In this document: piece after piece, positions 1 to 9,368 of the stretch
Position numbering within the stretch: position 1 is the first letter of the stretch
How the letters are laid out: the number at the start of each line of letters is the position of its first letter
From: Pigoraptor chileana
Taxonomy: Eukaryota; Opisthokonta; Filasterea
Assembly (NCBI GenBank): GCA_943704495.1
Contig: CALSCR010004359.1
Location: 1-23,322 of the forward strand
Direction: 5' to 3'
DNA length: 23,322 bases
Made by a program: the position numbers and the translations under genes
The notes under the pieces: model-generated
The model's input: the letters and a program-made list of their open reading frames with translations, nothing else
Told to the model about the DNA's origin: nothing
Databases searched by the model: none

Positions 1-18
1 CCCCCCCCCCCCCCCCCC
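1..18. repeat. poly-C homopolymer at the window end
   Basis: The window opens with 18 consecutive C residues, directly followed by repeat A. It may be a contig-end artefact or a real homopolymer tract; the sequence alone cannot decide. Confidence 0.9.
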
Positions 19-1356
19 ACTAAACTGTTAGAGGGCGAGAGACTGTCGTTTTGAATCTGTCTACCCCGCCGCACGAAACTGTTAGAAGGCGAGAGACTGT
101 TGTTTTGAATAATTCTGCAGCTTCACGAAAAGTTTCTTAAGGGCGAAAGACTGTCGTTTTCATTCAGTCTGCCCCTCCGTCGGCACGACACTAATGTCGT
201 ATTGAATCAGTATGCCCCTATGCCCCTGCGCGAAACGTATTTTTACTGAAGGGCGAGAGACTGTCGTTTTGAATCAGTCTGCAGCTCGGCATTAAACAGT
301 TAAAGGGCGAGAGACTGGGGTCTTGAATCAGTCTCCCACTCCGCATTAAACTGTTAAAGGGCGAGAGACTGTGGTCTTGAATCAGTCTCCCACTCCGCAT
401 TACACTGTTAAAGGGCGAGAGACTGTGGTCTTGAATCAGTCTGCCACTCCGCATTACACTGTTAAAGGGTGAGAGACTGTGGGAATCAGTCTGCCACTCT
501 AGATCTGCATTAACCTGTTAAAGGGCAAGAGGCTGTCGTTTTGAATCAGTCTGTCTCTCGGCACGAATCTGTTAGAAGAGGAGAGACCGTCGATTTGGAG
601 CGTCTGTCCGTCCGCACGAAACTGTTGGCGGGCAAGATACTGTCGTTTTGATCCATTCTCACCCGCCGCACGAAACTGTTAGAGGACGAAATACTGTCGC
701 TTTGAGTCTGTCTGCCCCTCCGCACGAAACTGTTAGAGGGCGAGAGACTGTTGGTTTCAGTCATTCCGGCTCCGCACGAAACTATTACGGGGCAACTGCC
801 GTTTTGATTCATTCTGCCCTTCGCACGACACTGTTAGAGGGCAAACTGTTGGAGAGCAAGAGACTGTCGTTTTGAATCACTCTGTCTCTCCGCGAAAAGT
901 TTTGAGGGGGAGAGACTGTCGCTTTAAATCAGTCTGCCCATCCGCACTAAACTGTTGGAGGGCAAGAGACTGTCGTTTTGAATCTCATATGCCTCTCCAT
1001 GAAACGTTTTCGAGGGACAGAGCCTGTCATTTTGAGTCAGTCTGCCCGTCAGTACTAAAATGTTAGAGGGCGAGACACGGTCGTTTTGAATCATTCTGTC
1101 TCTCCGCGAAAAGTTTTTGAAGGCGAGAGACTGTCGTTTTGATCCATTCTGCCTCTCCGCAAATAGTTTTTAACGGGCGGGAGACTGTCGTTTTTAATCC
1201 TCTGCCTCTTCGCGGGAAGTTCTGAGGGCTAAAGTCTGTCGTTTTGAATAATTCTGCCGCTCCGCAGTAACTATTTGAGGGCGACAGACTGTCGTTTTGA
1301 ATTAGTCTGTTCCCTCCGTAGATTCGGCTCGATGGCCACATTTTGTCGTTTTGAAT

Positions 1357-1578
1357 AGCCGACTAACTTTTTTCCTGATTTGAGCCAATTGAGCCAAACT
1401 CATTCTCGGCAGAGCTCAGTTGCAGGGGTTGCGTTCTCCAGTAGACGACCCAGTGTGTTGCAAGGGTTCTCATAAGAACTGTTATGAGAACCCCTTGGTG
1501 TGTTGCCTGTCTCACCGACTAACTTTTTTCCTGATTTGAGCCATTTGAGCCAAAAAAAAGTGGGCGGCTCGGCAAAGC
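1357..1578. mobile_element. 222-base insertion inside repeat A, with an empty-site paralogue in the window
   Basis: Repeat A is interrupted here by unrelated sequence. The related block at 7000-7060 runs straight through the same point: in both copies the left flank is GATGGCCACATTTTGTCG followed by TTTTGAAT, and the right flank is TCTGCCTCTCCACG. Inside the insert, two direct copies containing ACTAACTTTTTTCCTGATTT start near 1359 and 1515, and a near-perfect hairpin lies between them. There is no ORF of note. A short A/T duplication at the ends is possible but ambiguous. It looks like a small non-autonomous element or a relic of one; the family is unrecognised. Confidence 0.7.
1461..1497. 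repeat. hairpin-forming inverted repeat inside the insertion
   Basis: GGTTCTCATAA and its exact reverse complement TTATGAGAACC are separated by the six-base loop GAACTG. Pairing extends outward through CAAG/CTTG with one bulged base. The motif GTGTGTTGC sits on both sides of the hairpin in direct orientation. Confidence 0.85.
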
Positions 1579-2078
1579 AATTCTGCCTCTCCACGAAAAG
1601 TTTGATTGAGGGCGACAGAGGGACTCTCGTTTTGGAATTAGTCTGTCACTCCTCACGAAACTGTTAGACGGCGAGAGTCTGTCGTTTTGAATCTGTCTGC
1701 CCCTCTGCACGAAACTGTTAGAGGGCAAGAAACTGTCGTTTTGAATAAGTCTGCCTATCCACGGAAAGTTTCATTGGGAGCGACAGACTGTCTTGTGAAA
1801 AATTCTGCCTCTTCATCGAAAAGTTTTTTAAGGGCGAGAGAGACTGTCGTTTTGAATCAGTCTGCCTCCTCACAAACTGTTAGAGGGCAAGACATTGTCG
1901 TTTCGAATAATTCTGCCTCCCCTCACGAAACTGTTAGAGGGAGGGAGACTGCCGTTTTGAATTAGTCTGCCTCTCCGCGCGAAACGGTTAGAGGGCGAGA
2001 GACTGTCTTTTCGAATATTAATTCTGCCCCTGCAAACAGCTTTTAAAGGGCGTGAGACTGTCGTTTTGAATCAGTCTG

Positions 2079-2895
2079 CAGTGCACACTATCTGCCGAGT
2101 GCACACTGTCTGCGGGAGTGCACACTGTTTGCGGAATGCACACTGTTTCCGGAATGCATACTGTTTGCGGCGCGCAATCTATCTGCGGCGCGCAATCTCT
2201 GCGGAGTGCATACTGTCTGCGGAGTACATACTGCCTGCGGAGTGCACACTGTTTGCGGACTGTACACTGTTTGCGGAGTGCATTCTGTTTTCGGCGCGCA
2301 ATCTGTCTGCTGAGTGCACACTGTCTGCGGAGTGCACACTGTTTGCTGAATGCACACTGTTTCCGGAGTGCATACTGTTTGCGGCGCGCAATCTGTCTGC
2401 TGAGTGCACGCACACTGTTTGCTGAATGCACACTGTTTGCGGAATGCACACCGTTTCAGGAGTGCATACTGTTTGCGGCGCGCACACTGTCTGCGGAGTG
2501 CATTGTCTGCGGTGCATTCTGTTTGCGACGCGCAATCTGTCTGCGGAGTGCACACTGTCTGCGGCGCGTAATCTGTCTGGAGCGCACTGTCTGCGGTGCA
2601 TTCTGTTTCGGGAGTGCATATTGTTGCGGAGCGCAATACTGTCAGCGGAGTGCACACTGTTTGCGGAGTGCACTGTTTGCGGAGTGCACACTGATTGCGG
2701 AGTGCACACTTTCTGTTGCTCGGAATCTGTTTCAGGAGTGCCCGCACACACATATATATACTGTTTGCGGCTGTTTGCGGAGTGCACACTGATTGCGAAG
2801 TGCACTGTTTGCGGAGTGTACACTTTCTGTTGCGCGCAATCTATCTGCGGTGTGCATACTGTTTGCGGAGTGCACACTGTCTGCGGAACGCACGA
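2079..2895 (+). repeat. repeat B array, left arm (18-base unit)
   Basis: This is a dense tandem array of an 18-base unit with two main variants: GTGCACACTGTTTGCGGA, and the form CGCGCAATCTGTCTGCGG. About 45 units are estimated. It joins repeat A at 2079 with no spacer. The unit is a multiple of three and has no stop in any of its six frames, so ORFs of 140 to 230 codons run along both strands with hexapeptide periods such as VHTVCG and RKQCAL. I treat them as repeat translations, not genes. The inverted family fills 19520-20215 and 20523-21515. Confidence 0.95.
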
Positions 2896-3125
2896 CTCTG
2901 AGTCTGGGGATCACACTGCCCTTGCGCAAAAGCTTCTCCAAAACAAAAAACGAAATGTGGGGATCATACTGCCCATGCGCACAAACTTTTCGAAAGCGCT
3001 TGTGTAAAACGGAGTTTGGGGATTCTGCTGCCGGCCCCATGCGCAAAATATTTCGAAAGCGAGACCCTGAGTGTGGGGATCATACTGCCCATGGGCAAAC
3101 AATTTTCCAAACCGAGAAACAGGGT
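2896..3125 (+). repeat. repeat C block, left arm
   Basis: Four diverged units share GGGGATCATACTGCCCATGC followed by GCAAA, an A-rich or TTTCGAAAGCG stretch, and CTGAGTGT. Units are roughly 50 to 70 bases long. The same family occurs reversed at 20345-20522, between B blocks in both arms. Confidence 0.85.
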
Positions 3126-3182
3126 CTGCGGAGTGCATACTGTTTGCGGCCCGCAATCTGTCTGCGGCACACTGTTTGGAGT
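3126..3182 (+). repeat. short repeat B patch between blocks C and D
   Basis: About three B units (GGAGTGCATACTGTTTGCGG and GCGCAATCTGTCTGCGG forms) end in GGAGTGGTTAAG, where repeat D begins. In the right arm the matching position next to D is a much longer B block (19520-20215). Confidence 0.85.
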
Positions 3183-3337
3183 GGTTAAGTTAGAAAAGTG
3201 CCCCTTTCGTCGTTAAGTCATGAAATTGCCCCTTTGGTTAAGTTATGAAATCGCCACTTTGGTTAAGTTATGAAATCGCCACTTTGGTTAAGTTATGAAA
3301 TCGCCACTTTGGTTAAGTTAGGAAATCGCCCCTCCTC
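3183..3337 (+). repeat. repeat D array, left arm (25-base unit)
   Basis: About six tandem copies of a 25-base unit contain TTAAGTTATGAAATCGCC followed by ACTTTGG. The three central copies are identical and the outer ones diverge. The reverse complement occurs at 19392-19517 with the same pattern of conserved middle and divergent ends. Confidence 0.95.
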
Positions 3338-3590
3338 GAAAACTTCATGAGGTTCTTGACAAACTGTCGTTCTGATCGCGATTCAATCACTCTACCCGTC
3401 GTCTTCTCACAAACGGTGCCATGGCTAAAAACGGGACCGCTGAAAAGGTACGTGTGCTCCCCAGAAACATTTTGAGGATCCCTCACCTGTCGTTCTGATT
3501 GCGATTCAGTCACTCCACCCAATACAGTCGTCCTCTCACAAACGGTGCCATGGCTGAAAACGGGGTCTGGCTGAAAAGGTAACAAGCACG
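3338..3590 (-). repeat. two tandem copies of an exon-related module
   Basis: Two copies, roughly 128 bases apart, contain on the + strand CTGTCGTTCTGAT, then TTCTCACAAACGGTGCCATG and GCTGAAAA. Read on the minus strand they match the last exon of the gene at 18730-19417: TTTTCAGCCATGGCAC, GTGAGA, TATTGGGTGGAGT and ATCAGAACGACAG recur in the same order. A 93-codon minus-strand ORF crosses them. The module marks the inner end of the left arm. Confidence 0.75.
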
Positions 3591-3824
3591 CCATTCATGG
3601 ATTGGGGTTCCTTTTTGCTCTCATTATGAATCGCTGCTCTACATACCAACTAGCACATAACCAATTTGTATTGCAACACTAAACCGCCCTCAACAAGACG
3701 TCATATGAATCGCTCTGAATCGCTCTGAATCGCTCTGAATCGCTCTGAATCGCTCTGAATCGAATTACGCTAAACTACCTTTTCGAACCATTCTTCCCTT
3801 TCCCAACACCACAATCTTCAAGTG
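3591..3824. other. spacer with a perfect 10-base tandem repeat
   Basis: At 3707-3764 GAATCGCTCT is repeated five times exactly plus a partial sixth copy. The rest is moderately AT-rich unique sequence in which I see no gene or other signal. Confidence 0.8.
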
Positions 3825-5320
3825 CAAGATTTCCTGTCCTGATCACTCTCTTCCTGCCCAACACAGTCTTCCGCATAACAATAAACTGTCTTCATCATTC
3901 TCTCCTCGCACAATACAGTCTTCGAGAACATGTGACTGTCGTGATCATTATCTCCCTGCGCAACACAATCTTTGAAAGAACATGTGACTGTCTGTCTTTG
4001 ACCGTTCTGTCCTTGCGCAATACAGTCTTTGAGCACAACAGACTGTCCGTCTCGATCAATCTGTCCTTGGCCAACACAGTCGAGATCATCAGACTGTCTG
4101 TCTTGATCATTCTGTCCTTGCCCCCAACACAGTCTTCGACACACCATGCGACTGTCTGTCTTGATCATTCTGTCCTTGCCCTATGCTTCGACACCATGCG
4201 ACGGACTGTCCTTGCCCCCCAACACAGTCTTCGAGACCATGAGACTTTCTGTCTTGATCATTCTGTCCTTGCCCAACGCAGTCTTCGAGACCATGAGACT
4301 GTCCGTCTTGATCATTCTGTCCTTGCCCAAAACACAGTCTTCGACACCATGACACTATCTTGATCATTCTGTCCTTGCGCCCAACACAGTTCGAGACCAT
4401 GAGACTGTCTGTCTTGAACATTCGCTCCGTCCGTCTTGAACATTCGCTCCGTCTGTCGTGACCATTCTCTCCTTGCGCCACACAGTCTTTGAGAAAACAT
4501 CATTCTCTCCTTGCCCAACAGACTGCCCGTCTTGATCAATCTGTCCCGCCCAACACAGTATTCGTGACCATGAGACTGTCCGTCTTGATCATTCTGTCCT
4601 TGCCCAAAACACAGTTTTCGACACCATGAGACTGTCCGTCTTGATCATTATGTCCTTGCCCAAAACACAGTCTTCGACACCATGACACTGTCTGTCTTGA
4701 TTATTCTGTCCTTGCGCAAACACAGTTCGAGACCATGAGACTGTCTGTCTTGAACATTCGCTCCGTCTGTCTTGACCATTCTTTCCTTGCGCCACACAGT
4801 CTTTGAGAAAACATGACTGTCTGTCTTCATCATTCTCTCCTTAACCCAACAGACTGTCCGTCTTGATCAATCTGTCCTTGCCCAACACAGTCTTCGTGAC
4901 CATGAGACTGTCCGTCTTGACCATTCTGTCCTTGCCAACACAGTCTTCGAGATCATGAGACTGTCCGTCTTGACCATTCTGTCCTTGCCCCGACACAGTC
5001 TTCGAGAATATGAGACTGTCTGTCTTGATCATTCTGTCGTTGCCCCCAACACAGTCTCCGAGACCATGAGACTGTCTGTTGTGATCATTCTGCCCTTGGC
5101 CCCAACACAGTCTTCGACACCATGACACTGTCTTGATCATTCTGTCCTTGCCCAACACAGTCTTCGACACCATGACACTGTCTTGATCATTCTGTCTTTG
5201 CCCCCGACACAGTCTTTGAGAACATGATACTGTCTTGATCATTCGCTCCGCTGTCTCTGGACCATTCGCTCCTTGCGCAACACAGTCTTTGAGAAAACAT
5301 GAGACTGTCTTGATCACCAG
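3825..5320 (+). repeat. repeat E array (54-base unit)
   Basis: This tandem array has the unit CTTGATCATTCTGTCCTTGC, then CCAACACAGTCTTCGAGA, then CCATGAGACTGTCTGT. About 28 units are estimated, with some shortened units. The 54-base period equals 18 codons, so long minus-strand ORFs appear with the 18-residue theme containing GQNDQDRQSHGLEDCVG; I do not call them genes. Related single modules lie reversed at 20216-20330 and 21516-21640 in the right arm, but no matching full array exists there. Confidence 0.93.
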
Positions 5321-5515
5321 ACCCAGTCTCTTTCAAACCGTTTTGTCGCGAGCAGTTTGCTCCCCAGACCTAGTTTGTCGCTTTCAACCCGTTTTTTTCG
5401 CGTGGGCACTACGATCTCTTGACAGCATGTCTCGCTTTCACATTATTTTTGCGCATGGGCACATGTTTCTCGTTTTCAAACCGTCTTTGCGCATGGGCAG
5501 TATGATCATGACTTA
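5321..5515 (+). repeat. C-like repeat module after the E array
   Basis: Three to four diverged units share TTTCAAACCGT, a T-rich run, GCGCATGGGCA and a weakly conserved TATGATC. They resemble repeat C (CCCATGCGCA read on the other strand) and mark the end of the E array. Confidence 0.65.
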
Positions 5516-5786
5516 GGGACAACGATCCTCTGACAATAGTGTAGTCATGGGGTTTAACCCCAAGCTCCGCAATCTTGCTGTTCGCCCCATTCTGTACAGG
5601 CCCTTGATTGCAGAGCTGTGCTGACGGTGATTTATTTGAGAGAGGGTTTGGGTGACGGGCGAGTGGCATGGATTTGTCCGAAGGAAGGAGACAGGGTGAT
5701 ATAAAACGGCCACTGTTGCGTTTTCTCAAGCAGATTGCCTCAAAAGAGCCTCGTACGTACCCACCACCATGTGTTTTTGCGCGGGA
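5516..5786 (+). other. unique spacer with a TATA-like motif and a well-placed ATG
   Basis: This 270-base stretch has no convincing gene. It does contain TATAAAA at 5700-5706 and an ATG at 5769 preceded by ACCACC, a good Kozak-like context. The ATG opens a 30-codon ORF (5769-5861) that runs into repeat F. A promoter and short transcript are possible but unproven; 66 bases from TATA to ATG is plausible for a short leader. Confidence 0.3.
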
Positions 5787-6800
5787 GTGATTTCGTCAAA
5801 CGCCGTGCCGCTGCCGTGTGCACCCTATGTGATTTACCTCACGCGGCGTGCTCTTGTGTGATTCTTTCAAACGTCATGCGGTTGTGCACTCTTGTGTGAT
5901 TTCCTCAACGGCGTGTGGCTCTGCACTCTTGGGTAAACGGCGTGCGGCGGTGCATTCTTGTGTACATGTGCTCTCTCAAACGGCGTGCGCGGTGCGCTCT
6001 TGTGCGATTCTCTCAAACGGCGTGCGGCAGTGCAGTCGATTCTCTCAAACGGCGTGCGGTGACGCAATCTCGTGTGATTCCCCAAACGGCGTGCGGCAGT
6101 GCAGTCTTGTGTGATTCCCTCAAACGGCGTGCGGCTCTGCACTCTTGTGTGATTCCCTCAAACGGCATGCGGTGTAGTCTTGTGTGATTCCCTCTAAACG
6201 GCGTGCAGTCTTGTGTGATTTCGTCAAACAGCGTGCGGCTCTGCACTCTTGTTGTGATTTCGTCAATCGGTGCGGCTGTGCAGTCTCGTGTGATTCCCTC
6301 AAACGGCGTGCGGCTGTGCAATCTTGTGTGATTCTCTCAAACGGCGTGCAGTCTTGTGTGATTTCGTGAAACAGCGTGCGGCTCTGCACTCTTGTGTGAT
6401 TCTCTCAAACGGCGTGCGGCTCTGCACTCTTGTGTGGTTTCGTCAAATGGCGTGCGGCGTGCAGTCTTGTGTGATTTCGTCAAACAGCGTGCGGCTCTGC
6501 ACTCTTGTGTGGTTCCCTCAAACGGCGTGCGGCTGTGATTCCCTCAAATGGCGTGCCGTGACGCAATCTCGTGTGATTCCCTCAAACGGCGTGCGCTCTG
6601 CACTCTTGTGTGATTCCCTCAAACGGCGTGCGGCTCTGCACTCTTGTGTGATTCCCTCAAACGGCGTGCGGCTGTGCAATCTTGATGTGATTTCGTCAAT
6701 CGGTGCGGCTGTGCAGTCTTGTGTGGTTTCGTCAAATGGCGTGCGGCTGTGCAGTCTTGTGTGATTCCCTCAAACGGCGTGCGGCTGTGCAGTCTTGTGT
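5787..6800 (+). repeat. repeat F array (~38-base unit)
   Basis: This tandem array has the unit TCCCTCAAACGGCGTGCGGC, then TCTGCACTCTTGTGTGAT. About 27 units are estimated, some lacking the CTGCA segment. Variants replace TCCCTC with TTTCGTC or TCTCTC. The 38-base period is not a multiple of three, so ORFs switch theme and stay short. No reversed copy is seen elsewhere in the window, so F is private to the left side. Confidence 0.95.
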
Positions 6801-7235
6801 GAATCATTCTATCTCTACACGAAAAGTTTTTGATGGCGAGAGACTGTCGTTTTGATTCATTCTGCCTCTCCGCAAAAACGTTTTTAAAGGGCGGGCCCGA
6901 GAGTGTCGTTTTAATGCTCTGCCTCTTCGCGAGAAGTTCTGAGGGCGAAAGTCTGTCGTTTTGAATAATTCTGTCCCCTCCGCTGATTCTGTTGGATGGC
7001 CACATTTTGTCGTTTTGAATATTTCTGCCTCTCCACGGAAAGTTTTATTGAGGGCGACGGAGGGACTGTCGTTTTGGAATCAGTCTGCCCCTCCTCACGA
7101 AACCGTTAGAGGGCGAGTGTCTGTCGTTATCGAATCTGTTTCCGCACGAAACTGTTTGAGGGCGAGAGTCCGTCTGTCGTTTTGAATTTGTCAGCCTCTC
7201 CACCAAACGTTTTATTGAGGGCGAGAGACTGTCGT
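6801..7235 (+). repeat. second repeat A block, duplicate of the left arm segment near 1085-1800
   Basis: Unit order and variants match 1085-1800 closely, including the unusual GGATGGCCACATTTTGTCG and GAGGGCGACGGAGGGACT segments. About one A unit is missing, and the 222-base insertion at 1357-1578 is absent. Orientation is the same as in the left arm. Confidence 0.85.
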
Positions 7236-7653
7236 GCCACCTTGCCTTCGCTCGTGGTCGCACTTCTCCTTTCAGATACTGACGTGTCCGTTCCTTCGTC
7301 ATTGTGTGACGACCATGCCGCTTATTCCCACGATGGCTTTCGCAAGAGCAAACGCGAAACGCATCCCAGTTGTTTCTCAAGCCTGAGTGACTGTCGTTGT
7401 CGGTGGAAAGTGCGGTTGAGATGCTGTGCTCACTTTTCGAGAGCAGATTTGACATTGTTGGCGGCGTCCTCAATCTCCGGTGTCAACAGAAACCTCACCT
7501 CACATATGTTACGAGATCTCGGATACATTCCATGAGTCGTTGCCACCGTTGCTACGACACATCGGTTGTAATGAGGCCTCCCCTCAATCAACAAAGATTG
7601 GGCATTTGAAACTTTTAAAACCCCATTTCAACAAGAAACAAAACTGGTCACAG
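7236..7653 (+). other. region upstream of the ankyrin gene, possible 5' exon
   Basis: Several frames are open across this stretch. A short protein-like segment (VESAVEMLCSLFESRF) is read around 7396-7480, just before a GT that could be a donor, and the ankyrin frame itself is open back to at least 7480 without an ATG. The ankyrin gene may therefore start further upstream than annotated. No promoter motif is clear. Confidence 0.3.
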
Positions 7654-9277
7654 ATGGCGTGTTGTAATGATGTTCAGGCGGCGGCGGAATCGGGGCACAT
7701 TGCTTGTCTTACCGCTCTACGCGACAGTGGCGTTGACATTACAATATCTTTCAGGCTGCGGGCATCCACTGTAACGGCCGAGGTTGACATTAATTTTGAG
7801 GGGTCGTTCTTTCTTTCGTATACGCATACCGGTTCGTATGAGGATCGAACAGCGTTTCATTCTGCCTGCGCATTTGGGCACATTGACCTCTGTTGTTGGC
7901 TCGTTCAGAACGGTTTCGGCATTGATGCGAAATGCGACAGTGTGACGCCGCTGTTTTTGGCCGTGAATTACAAGCGTCACGACATTGTCAGTTGGCTTCT
8001 CGAGACTGGCGCGGACCCCAACGCCCAAGCGCCCATGCATCAGTGAGTTGCAGCTTAAATGTGATCGAATTCTCATTCGCTTTTGTGAAATTTTTTGCTC
8101 AAGTGTGTGTTTATTTCCAGCTCCCAGCCAGGGTTCCGTACCGCGCGCGAGTTTATTCGTGGAATAACGCCCATTCTTATTGCGTCGGTTTTGGGCGACT
8201 TGGTGAGTGTGCGTCTCTTGCTCTCGCACGGTGCCGACCCTTCCTTGGGCATGTGGTGCTATTCGACAGACCGCAGGTACTACGATCTGATCCCCATTGT
8301 TGGGGCATTGGAATGTGGTCAGGATGACGTTGTCTATGCGCTTCTCGAGGCTGGCGCGAACATACATGCTGACGGAGTATTGAATGCCCTCCTTGCGCGC
8401 GATTCCGTGGATATGATGAAACACTTCCTTCGTGCGGGGATCGCGTTTGAAAACCCGTCTGTTTTCTCCTTCTACTTCCAACCGTCTTCGTATGACATGT
8501 GCCTACACCTCATCGAGAACGTGGGTGGATTCGTTCGGTCGCAAATGGGGTGTTACGTTGTGTATTCAACGGTTGCGAAGATGGATACGAAGGCGGCGTC
8601 GGACCTCATCGACGCGTACTTGCGCAACGGCGGTCAAATCGATTATCCTGTGGGTGCCGGCCAAGGTCGCACGTTTTGGACGATGCTCAGTTTGTCGATT
8701 CACGAACAGTCGGTTGAGATAGTCCGTCTGCTCTTGTCGGCGTATGGCGCATCTCCGAATGTTCACGCTGATTACGTGAATGTTTGTGTACAAGCGCTGC
8801 TTCTACGCAGTTGCATTGCCGAAGCGCATCAGCTCGTAAACATTTTTCTTCTCCTTGTTCGCTTTGGGCTTGAGCTCTCTCGCATCGTTATTGTGAAGGT
8901 AATTGGGATCAATGCTTCAGCGCCGTTGAGGGCAGCGGCGTCTCCGCTCTTTGCGGAACTCGCCTACCTAAGCGAAATTCGCCACAGTTGGCAGTTTGGG
9001 CGTTGGGCGGCCATTTTCCGGATCTGTGGCGCAGCTGGGTTCATACCCTTGACAGGTCAGTTAATTGTTCACGTATATTTTCGGTTTTTTTCTTCAAGCG
9101 TCTGAATGGTTCATAACTCACTCTTTGAATCCCCTTTACAATTTGGTATGTCAAGGTCCTTCTCTTCAGCTGCTATGCCGTCGCACTATTCTGGCAAATG
9201 ACCTCGTCGATGTCGGTCGGAAGGTGCTTCCCGCCCATTTGGTAGACTATGTCGCTGTTTCTCTCGATATTCAGTAA
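7654..9277 (+). CDS. ankyrin-repeat protein with SOCS-box-like C terminus (ASB-like)
   Basis: Three exons are read as 7654-8042, 8121-9055 and 9099-9277, with introns of 78 and 43 bases that have GT-AG ends and keep phase. They give about 500 residues. Ankyrin motifs are visible: TAFHSACAFGHIDLCCWLV (67-85), TPLFLAVNYKRHDIVSWLL (98-116, then ETGADPN), TPILIASVLGDLVSVRLLL (146-164, then SHGADPS), a weaker IPIVGALECGQDDVVYALL, and degenerate repeats after it. The C terminus holds SLQLLCRRTI at about 463-472, fitting the BC-box pattern LxxxC that binds Elongin C, and then LPAH where Cul5 boxes usually have LPxP. By family knowledge such proteins are substrate receptors of cullin-5 ubiquitin ligases. 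The start is the first in-frame ATG; an upstream exon is possible. The gene converges on the DNase I-like gene. Confidence 0.8.
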
Positions 9278-9368
9278 ATTACAGAAGTACAACACACACT
9301 TCGGCTAAACTGTTAAGTATATTTGAATTCTGCATCAGTGACAAAGGCAACATAAGGTGTTGCCGTTT

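Larger units (their letters stand above)
19..2078 (+). repeat. repeat A array, left arm (~54-58-base unit)
   Basis: This is a tandem array of a degenerate unit with the core GACTGTCGTTTTGAATCAGT, then CTGCCCCTCCGCACGAA, then one of two tails: ACTGTTAGAGGGCGAGA or AAGTTTTTGAGGGCGAGA. The two tails define two interspersed subtypes. About 33 units are estimated after subtracting the insertion at 1357-1578. The reverse complement of the same family fills 21665-23135. Short ORFs in the array, 60 to 90 codons, are repetitive and I do not consider them genes. Confidence 0.95.

Noticed and set aside
1-18. Telomere at the window start
   Set aside because: A pure C run is not a telomere repeat, and no short G-rich telomeric unit follows.
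2079-2895. CRISPR-like array of regular short repeats
   Set aside because: Units abut without unique spacers and the sequence is eukaryotic; it is a satellite array.
3825-5320. Several 70 to 160-codon minus-strand ORFs in repeat E
   Set aside because: They repeat an 18-residue theme because the unit is 54 bases; no start context or independent support.
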